This document shows positions 1 through 12,500 of a stretch of 64,000 bases of DNA, one piece after another. A program made the position numbers and the translations under genes. The stretch covers positions 59,038,711 through 59,102,710 of the forward strand of contig NC_080544.1 in assembly GCF_028640845.1 (NCBI RefSeq). The letters run 5' to 3'. Position 1 is the stretch's first letter. Each line of letters begins with the position of its first letter. The stretch comes from Ahaetulla prasina (Eukaryota; Chordata; Lepidosauria; Squamata; Colubridae). The notes beneath the pieces were generated by a model. That model did no database searches, was not told the DNA's origin, and saw nothing but the letters and a program-made list of their open reading frames with translations.

Positions 1-2930
1 AGACACATTATGATTTAATATGATATATGAACTTAGTCCTGAGTTCAATGGTAGTCTTAGGAAATCAATAGGATTGATTTTTCAGGGATTCAATTTAAGA
101 AATGTTTATTCATAATCATCTATTGGTCTGTAAGAAGGTACATAATTTCAAATTTTAAATTCAAGTTCTCCATTTCAAGATCAACTGAATTAGTATTATA
201 CAAAAACCCAGCTCTTGCTTTTCTGAAAGACACAGAAGATGTGGTTTTGTCAGTGGATCTGGGGACACAAATGGAGATAAAGGCGATCAAGTGATTGATT
301 TGTGTTGCTGCTGCCATGCAGTGGGAGGAACATGGGTTCTTCTGTTGTGGATTTTTAATGTTGCAAGCTGCCTAGATTCATCTGTGATTTAGACACCATG
401 TAAATTTGTGTAATAAATGAATACATTTATACAGTCCTGGTCTGTTCAACACACTGTCCTGCTTGGTAAAGAATATTCTACTTACCTCCCCAAAATGTCA
501 AGCTTTACCTAGGGCATTGTCAAGGATTAACAGGCAGAAATTCAACACATGGCTCATTGATAAACTAGTTTTATTAGGGATACCTGTTCTAGAAAAGGCT
601 GCATTACAACAAAAATCAATATCCATGTTCAAATCTACCATCTTCTTTTCCTACCTGTGTGTCCTAACAGACTGGTTGTTTTTCAGAGCTTGACACCTAT
701 TCATTGTTATTGTAAGGAACCTCTCTGGTTCTTGGTCCGTTTAGCCTTCACAAAATACTGTGTATGAGACAGAAAGAGAGTAATAGAATAGGCAGAGGCA
801 AAACATCATTGTCCTTTCATACAATTTGAGAGGTGATAGTACTAGCCATTTTGGAAGAATTGTTTAAAATTTGTCTTGTTATATTTATATTGAGGAAAAA
901 AAGGATACTGGCCAGACACATATCAGTAGGATCAGTAGGATTATGAACTGAAATGAAAGCATGAATGAACTAGTTGTCTCACTCCAAACTAGAGACAGGA
1001 ACTAAAGAAGATAGAGGTAAACAATTCAGCCAATTGATGTAATTCTCTACCTCAAAGAGAGGTGGATTCTTAACAGAGACTGGAATCTCATCCCTTTTAA
1101 CGTTTAGATAGACTAATGCAAGATAAGTATTAGGATTTCAATGATAGCTTTGGTTTCTGAAATTTTGCTGATGCATTTTTTTTTGCAGCTAATATAGGAA
1201 TATATTAACATACCACAAATTATTATGAGTATTATATTATGGTAGTTACATCTATTGTTAAGCTATAGAGTCACTGGGCTATCAGCCTAGGCCTTTCTCA
1301 ATCAATAACATAGACAGCTAGCATTCAACAGTTAAAAATGAAAAGGACTGGAGCAAGAGTTGGTTCATAAAACATAACCTTTCCAAGCATATTATAGCTT
1401 AATGGAATGCAGCTGAAAGAGCCTGTCTAGAACGTTTGAAGAGTATTGCTATTAATCAACCTATCACCAAATCATAGATTTGCATGTGCAAACCATATGA
1501 TACACATAAGTGAATTAACTTTTTCAAAGTTAAGTCAGTACATTATACGATTGACTTACTTTTGCTGTTCTCTTGTTATTCAGCATCTTTATTGGATTAA
1601 TCTATATTGCCATAACATTTAGCTGTGATGTCCCTATGGGCTCTAAGCGTATTTTATTGCGATACACAAGAATGTTTGTGTAGAACATTATTTTTGCTAA
1701 CCTGCAAACAATGTTTAAAATAGACCATTACTCTATATTTGTTGGTTAGATGTCACACTCAAACCCTGTTAATTGTAAAGACCACTGTATGCCATTTCAG
1801 TTTATCCCTGGTGATAATTCAGAGCTCATCCAAGGACATTCCACTGATCTTTCTGATCCTGTCTATCATTTATTGCTTTAATACTTTAAGCAATTGTACT
1901 TTCCACTGACAGCTGATATTTAACTGCATGTTTTATTTAGGATGATTAGCCATCTACATTACCTAATGAGCAAATCTTATCTGTATTGTCTTAGAGATAG
2001 GAAGTAATGTATAACTACAATGACCACTGAACATCTTTTCATCTTTATGGAAGTGCAAAGTCTATCTGAAATGTAACTCTGGAGCTCTGCATAGATCAGC
2101 CACATATCTTCTATAAAATAGAAGCTCTGTTCAAGCTAACAGATGGCTCAAAGATTTATATAAGAGGACTCAGACAACTTTTAAAATCCCAGTGTTTTAT
2201 TTCATTTTGAATGGTCAAGAGCTAAAATAAAATTACCAAAATCTTTCAATATTTGCTGTCTTAATATATCAGATTTTGGCTAGCACCAGCATAAACAACA
2301 ATAGTCTTGTTCTGTCATTTACTTCAAACATTATTTGCAAAATGATGTTTGCATTCAATCACAAATATTTAATGTAAGGTAAATCAACAGATTTAAAATA
2401 ATGGTTGCATTTAATTATCAGCAAGAGACAGATGAACCAGTCGCCAGACCAAGGGTATCAAATGAACAATTCTTCAATGAGAGAAGTGGATAGACACTGG
2501 ATTAATAATGCTAGGTGCAGCATTCACCTGCTCTGGTAATATTCTGAATGTAAAATAAGATTGCATAAGAATAAGCATTTTTAAAGCACAGTCTTCCCCA
2601 ATATGGTGCATCCAGCTGTGTTGAAATTCCATATCTGGACGGTGCCAGATTGGGGAAAGGAGAGATGACACACACAAAAATTCATAAAAGAAAACTTATT
2701 TCACATGTTCAACAGATTTTACACATACTATTTGTATGTGATACAATATTATTAAAATTGTAACACTTTCTGGAAGGTAAACCTGCATTGCAGGGCTGAA
2801 ATGCTCCGAAATCTGCTACTGGTTTGCTTCACTATTAGTTTGCTCTGTGTGCGCGGTATGCACCAAACACTTGCTTTGCATGCATGCACACCACAGGATT
2901 AAGAAGCCTTTTCTAAGTTAACTAGAACAG

Positions 2931-3107
2931 CAGAGGTGGGGAATAGCTATGACACGCGATTTAGATTTGCTAGAAAGCAGGTGATGGTCGGAAATACCGG
3001 TTTGTCTGAAACGGTAGTACTTTTGTACTACCAGTTCGCCCAAATTGGTAGCTTTTATTACTATTGGTTTGGGTGAACCGGTCCAAACTGGTAGCATTTC
3101 ACCCCTG
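2931..3107. mobile_element. hAT-like MITE (CAGAGGTGG...CACCCCTG)
   Basis: The ends form an imperfect inverted pair (CAGAGGTGG at left; CAGGGGTGAAATGC as the reverse complement of the right end). The interior has the degenerate ACCGGTTT/GTGAACCGGT palindromic blocks common in snake short repeats. No clear target duplication is seen. It is related in style to the element at 43431. Confidence 0.55.
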
Positions 3108-3625
3108 CTGCATTGTCCATGGTGCAGATATTGGGATAAGGGTAAGAATGGATACTTTGTCTAACCATGAAGCTCAAAACAGAGCAAAGAATTTAAGATG
3201 TTGTTTCTTGCATCCATCCATAAACGTTACAAATTATACCTACACATTCTATGCAAATGTAATATGTGCTTACTAAAAAAAAGAAAAAACAAAAGCTATG
3301 GAAACAAGATCTTGAGTTGGGCAATTGCTGAATCGTCTTGAAAAGAAATCTCTCTTTAAAACAAACGAACAAATCAACACAATTAGGCAGGCTCCAAATT
3401 TGATTTCCTAGCATTTACTAAAGACTTGATTGATACTCTATGATGACTATCAATTTTGGCAAAAAGGTATAAAAATGGTAGGGACATCTTCAGAAAGGCA
3501 AACGCAGCACCATGTTGCTTATTATTAAAAATAACCAAAAGGAAGCTTCCGTAAAGTCCTGGTATACATGGTGCGCCACACCTGTACTACAATATAAACA
3601 TTTGAGTTACCTTATCTCAAAAAAG

Positions 3626-3971
3626 TAGGTAAGTCATCCTTGATTTACAACCATTCGTTTAGTGACAGTTTGAAGTTACTATGGCACTGAAAAGTGTCTT
3701 ATGACCATTCACAGTTATGACTGTTGCATCCCCATCATCTCGTGATCAAAATTCAGATGCTTGGCAACTGGTTCATATTTATGATGGTTGCAATATCCCA
3801 AGATCACATGATTATGTTTTGCAACCTTCTGGCAAGCAGTCAATGGGAGTCAGATTCACTTAACAACTATGACAAGGAAGCTTGTAAAATGGGGCAAAAT
3901 CACTTAACCGACTCACTTAGCAACAGAACTTTTGGGCTCCACTGTGGTTGTATGTCAAGGAGTACCTGTAC
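3626..3971. mobile_element. MITE of the AGTCCTCGACTTAC family, copy A
   Basis: The ends are inverted (left GTAAGTCATCCTTGATTTAC, right GTCAAGGAGTACCTGTA). The interior has CTTAACAACTATGACAAGG and CACTTAGCAAC blocks shared with five other copies in the window. It has no coding capacity; short frames inside it are by-products. Confidence 0.7.
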
Positions 3972-4516
3972 TGTAGAACTAAAATATCAGAAAGACTTGG
4001 ACCATCTTTCTTATGAGAGAAAGTTCCAAAATGTGATTTAAAAAACAACAACAAACAGTAAGTGAAATATGAAACTATGCATAGTGAAAATGTAAAGAGA
4101 AGGGACGTTTTCTCATTGACAACAACTTGCATTTGGATTTATTCAACGAAAGTAGGAAATTCACAACAGGGAAAAAAAATTCTTAATATACTAATGTACA
4201 GGTTTTCCTGTAAAAAGACATGGTGAATGCCACTATGTATAAAAGGGCTTTTTAAAAAGAACCAGATAAATTTGTAGAGAATAAGTTAATCAATATTTGT
4301 GAACCATTTGTCTGCTTCTGATTCAGAACACTTTTGAATATCAGCTGCCTCTTGTGATAAAATCAGTCTTCTCCCCATCACTTCAATAACTTCCTGACTA
4401 GGAAGTAGGTCCAAATATTCATAGGTACCCAAGGTCAGGCCTGGATTAACCATTAAGCAAAATAAGCATGTGCTTGAGGCACCAAGGGAAGGGGAACATC
4501 ACTTTTTCCCTGGTTA

Positions 4517-4914
4517 CAGATAGTCCTTGACTTACAACAGTTCATTTACTGACCGTTGAAAGGTACAACAGCCCTGAAAAAAGTGACTTGCAACCGTTTT
4601 TAACACTTACGACCACTGCAGCATCATGGTCACATGAACAAAATTCGAATGCTTGGCAACTGGTTCATATTTTTGATGGTTACAGTATTCTGGGATCATG
4701 TGATTAATTTTTGTAATCTTCTAACAAGCAATGTCAATGTCAACAGGGAAGCCAGATTCACTTAACAATCATGTTACTAATTTAACAACTGCAGTGATTC
4801 ACTTAACAACCGTGGCAAGAAAGGTCATAAAACAGGGCAAAATTCACTTAACAAATGTCTCACTTAGCAACAGAATTTTGGGGCTCAGTTATGGTTGTAA
4901 ATTGAGGACTACCC
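4517..4914. mobile_element. MITE of the AGTCCTCGACTTAC family, copy B
   Basis: It begins TAGTCCTTGACTTAC and ends ATTGAGGACTACCC. The interior matches copy A (CACTTAACAACCGTGGCAAG, ATGCTTGGCAACTGGTTCAT) in the same orientation about 540 bp away. Confidence 0.72.
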
Positions 4915-5937
4915 TTAAGTTTTTCATTGCCATGTACAAAATAACTTTTTAGCCCTTATTGAGTCTCAATATCTTGTTAGTTAAGCAATTGGAGAGATGA
5001 GAGGCACCATTGTTGGGTCATGCTTAAAGCATCAGTTGGCCTTAATCTAGCCCTGTAAAAGGCACGTACAGTAATCATTGGAATAATTCATTATTAGGTC
5101 ACTTCAGGCAAGTTGTCTTCAGACTAATCCCTCAGGTTGTAAAAGCATCCTTTCCCTTTTTAATGATTGAAAAATGTCCAGGCTAAACCGCACTAAGGAG
5201 CTCCAGATATCCAGATGCCCTACACTTCCTATGCTACTTTGGTGAATTACTTACAAAATTTAGGTTTTTAATAGCAACCGTAGCTAAAAGTTTTTTATTT
5301 AAAAGCACATACATTTCTGTCTAATTTTTGGAGTTTTCAATCCACGTGTGTCACAAAAGTAGCCTATCATGATTTTAAGGAGAATAAAAATAGTTCTCAC
5401 ACTAATTAAGCAGATGAAGGAAAGCTTTTGAAGCATGCAATAAAGAATATCCTGTTAAGTAAAGACTCATATTTGTACACTTTCATGTCCAATTTAAGGG
5501 GATGGATGTCCAGGAGGTATCTTCCAGTGTACTGTGGGAAAGGGATGCTAGACTGTTCTAGCTATATTTCTAATTCATAATGCTGTTTTAAGGAAAATTA
5601 CTGACAGGTTCAGGAACAGAAAAAAAAAATCAAGCAGACCAGCTGTTTTCAGAAATACTGCTCATTTGTACATGATTGAAGATGAAGTTGCCAAACTGAA
5701 CTAATAGATAATTTAAAGGATATTATATCTATTGCAAGACTCCATAATTATGTTCTCTTACACGGTTCTGAATTGGCTATTTAACATTTGTTAGTAATTA
5801 ATGTTAACAAAGCATTAGTAGCTAGATGAGAACATACCTACAGAATGAACAAATTTCTATTTTGTCACCTTAAGCATAATATGTCTTGATTAATAATGTA
5901 TTTTAATAATATAGTCTGGTTCAATTAAAAAGTAGAA

Positions 5938-5943
5938 TTTATT
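5938..5943 (-). promoter_or_regulatory. SFXN2: Candidate SFXN2 polyadenylation signal
   Basis: An AATAAA hexamer lies on the minus strand about 555 bases past the stop codon, giving a plausible 3' UTR over roughly 5.92-6.50 kb. Other AT-rich hexamers occur further left (for example near 5.3 kb), so the site actually used cannot be fixed from sequence. Confidence 0.35.
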
Positions 5944-6498
5944 ATGGGCGAAGTAGAATGATTTGATGTTAAAAATTAATTTCTAAATCAAAATGCAATG
6001 CTGTGGATCTTTTTTTCCAAAAGTGGTTCTTCTGTGTTATGCAGAACTTGTTCCTAAGTATCTGTGTATGGAGCTGCAGGTTCATTTTTGGATTAAAGAC
6101 ACTTAGTTATGGTGTTCAAAACACAGAGGAATATGGTTCAGGAAATATTTTGTGCCCCCGAAGGATCAAGGCGGATTTAAGGCTTGGAATAACTGCTTCC
6201 AAGTAATTCCATTGCCTACCAATTGGCTACAAGTAATGCATTCTCAACATTGCCATAAAGCAGAAAATGACACATTCGAAAACCCAGACATTTGTCACAA
6301 TGAGGATGTAGCAGAAAGAAAGGCTCAGATTTGCCCGATTTCTGTCTATACCCGGACACACAAACACACACAAAGAAAACAAGAAAGTAGATGGAGTGCT
6401 GCTCCTTCTGGAATATTCTGAGCTCTGTTCCTGACAACACCCTATAAAGGTTTTTATCCAGGAGGAATCCATAAGCACCAAGTCCAGGCAGTTCTCAC

Positions 6499-6598
6499 TC
6501 ATAAACCCTTATTAAAATAGACAAAAGTCACTTTGTCCCCATGTTCAGCTACAATTCGTTCTCTTAGTTCAGGCTCCAGGTATGAAAGTGCAATTGAA
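6499..6598 (-). CDS. SFXN2: SFXN2 last coding exon (residues 289-321, stop)
   Basis: The acceptor is TTTTTAG at 6599 and the TGA stop is at 6501-6499. The exon encodes a short C-terminal tail with [11 protein letters not shown] and the near-invariant terminal YFNKGL. Confidence 0.95.
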
Positions 6599-9500
6599 CT
6601 AAAAAGAGAAAACAAAACAAAACACATTGTTTCCGTAAGTGCTACTTGATACTGGCCCAAAGACAGAGTGTTATTGGGGTGATGTAATATTGGCAGAGCT
6701 CTGTCACAGATAATTGTGATGTAAGACAGAGCCGATACATTTTATTTGCAAAATAAGGGCTTCCCTCACTGTTTCCACAACCAAATGCAATAATCAAACA
6801 AGGTTGAATTAAAGTGACAAGACTTGGGAAGTGGGTGCCAATCACTCCTCTTCTTCATGCAGTGAACCTTCTTAGACCAGCCCTGACCATGAAAGGCACG
6901 TAGAATCCACAGAATGCCCTAAATCAAGCTTTTGTGCTGCAAGGCCTCTTTTTACAACTGGCCTAGGAATTCAAACACAACTTAGTCAAACTAACATGTG
7001 AGTCACAGTCACAGCTTCTTGTGGTTGGATTTGGAAAGCAATAATACACTGCATGTTTTCAAAGTTTATCTTTAAATGAGAATGTGTATGAGTGGGGAGA
7101 AATATTCTATACAAAAGAATGCCTCCCAATATGTAGGTGAAACCTCCTGTCACAGGTCAGCATAAATAATTTCTGTCTAGAAAAGAAGGAATCATTCCCA
7201 CATTAGATTTTTCAACTTGATGTAGTTCAGAAGCATTGGAAAGGCTCTCATCCAGAGCCAGCATAGTCATTGTTGAGGACGTTGGGACTTATATCCAAAC
7301 TAATAACTGCATAACTGTTTGCAGTTAGCCACAATAACAGCAACATGATGAAAAGTATGTTGTAACATTCACATACAAATAAGTAAGGGGTGGATTTTGC
7401 ATCACAACACAGTTTGCTCACTCAATTCCAAGGATCCTATGGGTAATTTTATTTCAGGTATGGAGTGCTGGTCCTGCTTCTCCCCCGCCCCCCACATCAC
7501 ATGCCTTCTTAATTCAGATTATATCAAAATTGTATAGGGCAGACAGGATGGACAAAAGAACAGAAAAGAGATTAGTACCTTCTCTGGGGGAAAAGTGCGC
7601 AGGCAACTGGGACCATGAACACAAGACTGCAAGGCAAAAGCAGATTATTAAAAAGAAAGGCCAACATTTTTTTTCTCCATAGGGAATCCAGAACTGCGTT
7701 CTCAGCTTCAAAACAGCCAAGCAGAAGTTATGTATTTGGCAGGATTCTTTACAAGATGCAATGGATTTTAAAGGAGTCTGATGCCCATTCCCACATTCAA
7801 TGAAAACATATCTCTTTTCTTTTCCACATATAAATACAGGCAAAATTTGCATTTATCGATGGTTGCTTGACTAAGCATTAAGCAATTAAACCATTGCTCA
7901 TGAAATATCCCATACATATTCTAAGCCAGAGGTCTCCAACCTTAGCAACTTTAAGACTTGTGGACTTCAACTCCCAGAATACCTCAGCCAGCTGAGGAAT
8001 TCTGGGAGTTGAAGTCCACAAGTCTTAAAATTGCCAAGGTTGGAGACCACTGTTCTAAGCCACAAACATAGTTTTCCATCCACAGTGCTTGAGTTCATAT
8101 TATATTTTAATGCTATGATGCAAAAAAAATGTAGTCTTCCGGTAACACCCCCCCCCCCATTCCTTATAAAATGGGTGCCTTTTCATAAATCACCAGGAAT
8201 TACAACCTTGAAGCATTCTCTCATATGACACTGGCTTCTGAAAGTAATGCAAGATGCAGAATACTTACAATCCTCCAACAAGAACTGTTTGCAAGGGAGC
8301 ATGGAGAACCTGGATTTTCTGCCAAGAAAATAATATGCGTGAGATGATTCCAAGAAAGTATGTTCCTAGAATTAGGGCTGAAATCATAAAGAGAACTAAC
8401 CATACAAATCTCTTTTTGGGAACCAAGAGCACAAAAAGTTGATTAGATCTATAAAAAAACTACAACAAGCCTCTGCCAGTTTAGGGTTCAGTATCAGCAA
8501 TATGCTGATATGCTTAAATAATACGCTTAGCCAGTAAGGAGACGCTATCAACCTATTGACCTGGTATCTAGAAACTTTTAAGAACCGAAGGGAACTAAAA
8601 GGTTGAATTCAAGCAAGGGTAGAGTTACTGCCTGTTCACTGAGGTACTCTAGCTGCTCCATTGTTGACTCTCAAAGGGTGGCACTCCCCCTAAAGGAGCA
8701 AGTCTATGATTTTGGGGTCCTCCTGACTAGCGGCTTCTGCTGTGTAAGCTGATGGAGACTGTGATCTGTGCAAATTTTGTCCATTTGGGACACATCATTA
8801 AACATCAAGACTAATGCAATATGGCATACTTGGGGCTTAGAAGACAAGACTTTAATAAGGTCCAAGTCCAGAATGCAGTTACCTTATATTATTTTGCTCT
8901 TACATTTTACCTGTATTCTAGTTTTTGCAATGGCTTTCTATTAGCTCCTGGGTATGCACATCTAAATGCAGGGCATAAACCTTCTATGGCTCTGCACTAA
9001 GGTACCTGCAGGACAATTTCCTTCAGGTGGAATCAAATCACTCAACTTTCATCTGGGAGAAATTGCTGGGAATACTCTCTTTCTGTTTACTATACAGAGT
9101 AGAGCACTGGTGTCAAACTCAATCACATAACATATTGCAATGTTTTTTGCCTTTGCGGAACTGGGGTGGGTGTGATGCATCCAGCCCGTGGGCCACCAGT
9201 TTGACACCCCTGGAGTAGTCTCTCGTAGATGCTGCTTTTTAGTAGCAGCCCTTATATTACAGAATACTCCCCCATTAGAAAGTAAGTTGGCTACAGTTTT
9301 GACATACCAGAAAGGTTTGAAAACTGAGCTATTCTGAGCCACAGTGGCGCAGTGGTTAGAGTGCAGTACTGCAGGCTACTTCTGCTGACTACCAGCTGCC
9401 TGCAATTTGGCAGTTCAAATCTCATCAAGCTCAAGGTTAACTCAGCCTTCCATCCTTCTGAGGTGGGTAAAATGAGGACCCAAATTGTTGGGGACAATAT

Positions 9501-12500
9501 GCTGACTCTGTAAAAACACTTAGTGTGGGTTGTAACGCATTGTAAAGTGGTATATAAGTCTAAGGGCTATTGCTATTGCTATTCTGGAAAGCTTATGGTG
9601 AATAATAAGATGCCTAAACTTGTCTGCTTTTATTGGGTTTTTTTTTAGTTACTGTGCGTAGAACTTGGCTTGTTTTAGTTTTTATTATGGATGCTTTAAT
9701 TTGTTGAATAAATGCTATTAGACGAATTCTGATAGCGTGCTTAGCTTAACCCAATCAGCCACAGTATGCCTTATTGTGGTATATAAGTATAACAAACAAG
9801 CTTTTTCTGGTATTCTACATAATTTTGAAGAGTAGCAACTAGATGCTTTTTAGGACTGTCCATAATGACTTTTTTAAAAAGTCACAATAACAATAATGTG
9901 TGTGATTTATTTATATAATAAACATACAGACTACCTATTTCATATGCACGATCCTGGAGAACTAACAATTAAAACTGAGTTAAAAAAAAATAAAACCAAC
10001 CAAAAAGTAAAAATAATTTGCTTCAATTGCTTTGTTTTCTATTGGAGGCTTGCTTTGTTTTTCTTGTTTCTGCTTGTAGCAGTAGATTTGCTACTGAGTT
10101 ATGTGCAGATGATCTATCTCAATTCTGTATTTGATCAAATCAAATATGTAGAACTTCTGGTAGCTATTTAGTTATCTGCATAATTATCTAAAATTTTGGA
10201 CCTCTTATTATTTAAGCAAGAACAAACTACTTTAATTCATTCCATTTCCCGAGTACCTTACCTTCATGAAGGGATATTTCTCTAATGCCTCCATGATAAT
10301 AGGCAATAAAACTAAAAAAGAAAAAATGATTTTATTTTCATTGGATCAACGATGTCCCACATCTCCATTCAGTGACATAATAGATAAGATGCACTGGACT
10401 GCCCCAGTACTAATAATTCCATGAGTTACAAACACTTTCTTTCCATGTTCTGGGATAATTCTTAATAATCCTAATGTATCCTTATTTAGGGGAACATAAT
10501 GCAACATGTAGACATGTTACAGAAAATCTGGTAGTTTATTTCCCAAGAAAGTAGAACACAATATTGTTCGGTATCAGCTTTGATCACACCTGTGAATGTT
10601 TGTATTATGGCTCATAATAGCATTTGAAAAGGTTTATAATCAATCAATAGATGGTCAAATGCTAGGTGTTTTTAACAAACTCCCTTTCATTTTTTCATGA
10701 ATTATGTTGGCATCCTACAGGACTTAGCCATGCACATATCCACCTATATACAGAGTTAAAATATTGTAAATGGATTTTGCTTTAAATTTTAAATCTGAAT
10801 CTTAACAACCTAAATAAATTAATGCGACAGTTTAGAAATTCCTTTATCTGGTATTTTTCAATGGGTAGATTAAAGCCCCAATCATCCACAGTTGGCTGAA
10901 AGTAATAGAACATTAGCCATCACCTTGAAGGGTACCATTAGGGAAGCTAATTATGATTTTAATGTGGAGCAGGATCTTACTAATGAGCACTTACTAGCTT
11001 TTAAACATCATAACGAATGAGAGCCAATCCTAACTATAGTTTCAAGAGCCCTTCAGCATAACCCAGAACAATCTTCATCAATGGAGAGTCCCTTACGTGA
11101 ATTCCCAGGATTCCCAACCAACATAGCAGCAACCAACTTAGTTCGGAGTCCTTGTGGAGGTCACCAAGTTGCAAGCTGTTGCACTAGAGGACAATGCAAG
11201 GAGGGTGAATGATGAAATGTACATCATGATATCAACCACATCCTTGCATCCGATGTCAGGGCAAAATAATGAAATGCTGAAGTTAATGTTCTGATACCGT
11301 GATGCACATATCATCATTTTCCATTAAGAATTTGTACTGGATACTTACGTTCTGATGCCTACCTTTAAATTAACATGCCAAATTACAATCCAACAAAAGA
11401 GAAATATTTAGCACTTACTCATGCCAGGAGCAGCCATAACAATGCGGGAAACCACCACCTGAGTTATCCCTTTAATTGCAGCTCTCTAAAACAAATAAAC
11501 AAACAAATAAACAAACAAACAGCAATCACACAGTATTCATTGCAGAATATCCAGCCTCAGAAGCAGGATAATCTTGGTGGGACAATCCTAAATGGCAATT
11601 TCCCCAGACTTATCTCAACACTGGACAAAATGCTTACTAGGAATCTTTATTAAACCCAGTGATATCTCCTGTTTGCCAGGAGTAGTTCAGAAGTATTCAA
11701 CTGCATTTAAAATTACAATATTTTAAAAAGGCATATTTTTGTTTAAAAAAGCATTCAAAGAGTACCTTGTAGCTAGAATATTTTGATCTAGATCATAGCT
11801 ACATGTAAAGAAGGACAGGCAGGATTTTTTTTGTTAATTTTTTAAATTAACAATGCATTCACATAATCCAAAAATAATGGAACAATATGGGAACAGTCCT
11901 TTAAATGCAAATACTCCTGTTAACCAAGACAATATTTACATTTTTCCAAGAAGATATTAAATAAGTTTAAATATGCATTTTATTTGTGGTCAAAAATTGG
12001 TTAGTTACATATTATTAGGAAGGCAATCAAAAGGCAGTAAAAGAAAATTCTCAAACAGTTAAACTGTTAACATATTTATTCATTCAGTGTGGATGCCACC
12101 TGAGTCCATCCGTTTTCAAACAACTTGCAGAAAAGAAAGAGGAATTAAACCCTAAAACAATAAGCCCCAGACAGAAAAATTTGGCAATTCTATTTGGTCT
12201 CCAGTCTTCCTTAAAGACAACTCTGCTATTGAGGAGAATCTTTTCTTCATCTGGCTACTAAAGCAATTATATAAAAGGAACATTATAATAGCTATGTTCT
12301 AATCTAATCTATACAATGTAGGGAATGCAGCAATACTTACATAATCATCTCCATTTCTCCCATCAAGCAAGGCAGAGATACTCTTCCATAGACATATTTT
12401 AAAAACTTTACTGACCACATGGAAATTAGAGCATTAAACTGGTCCAAAGAAAAAGCTTTTGCGTGTAGCAAACATAAGATATTAAAAAAATAATTGTTGA

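Larger units (their letters stand above)
1..5937. other. Downstream flank of SFXN2, no gene recognised
   Basis: This is AT-rich sequence with no exon of a recognisable protein and no long reading frame of familiar composition. Apart from the MITEs listed separately between 2.9 and 4.9 kb, nothing identifiable is seen. In mammals the next gene in this direction is WBP1L, but none of it was recognised here. Confidence 0.6.
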
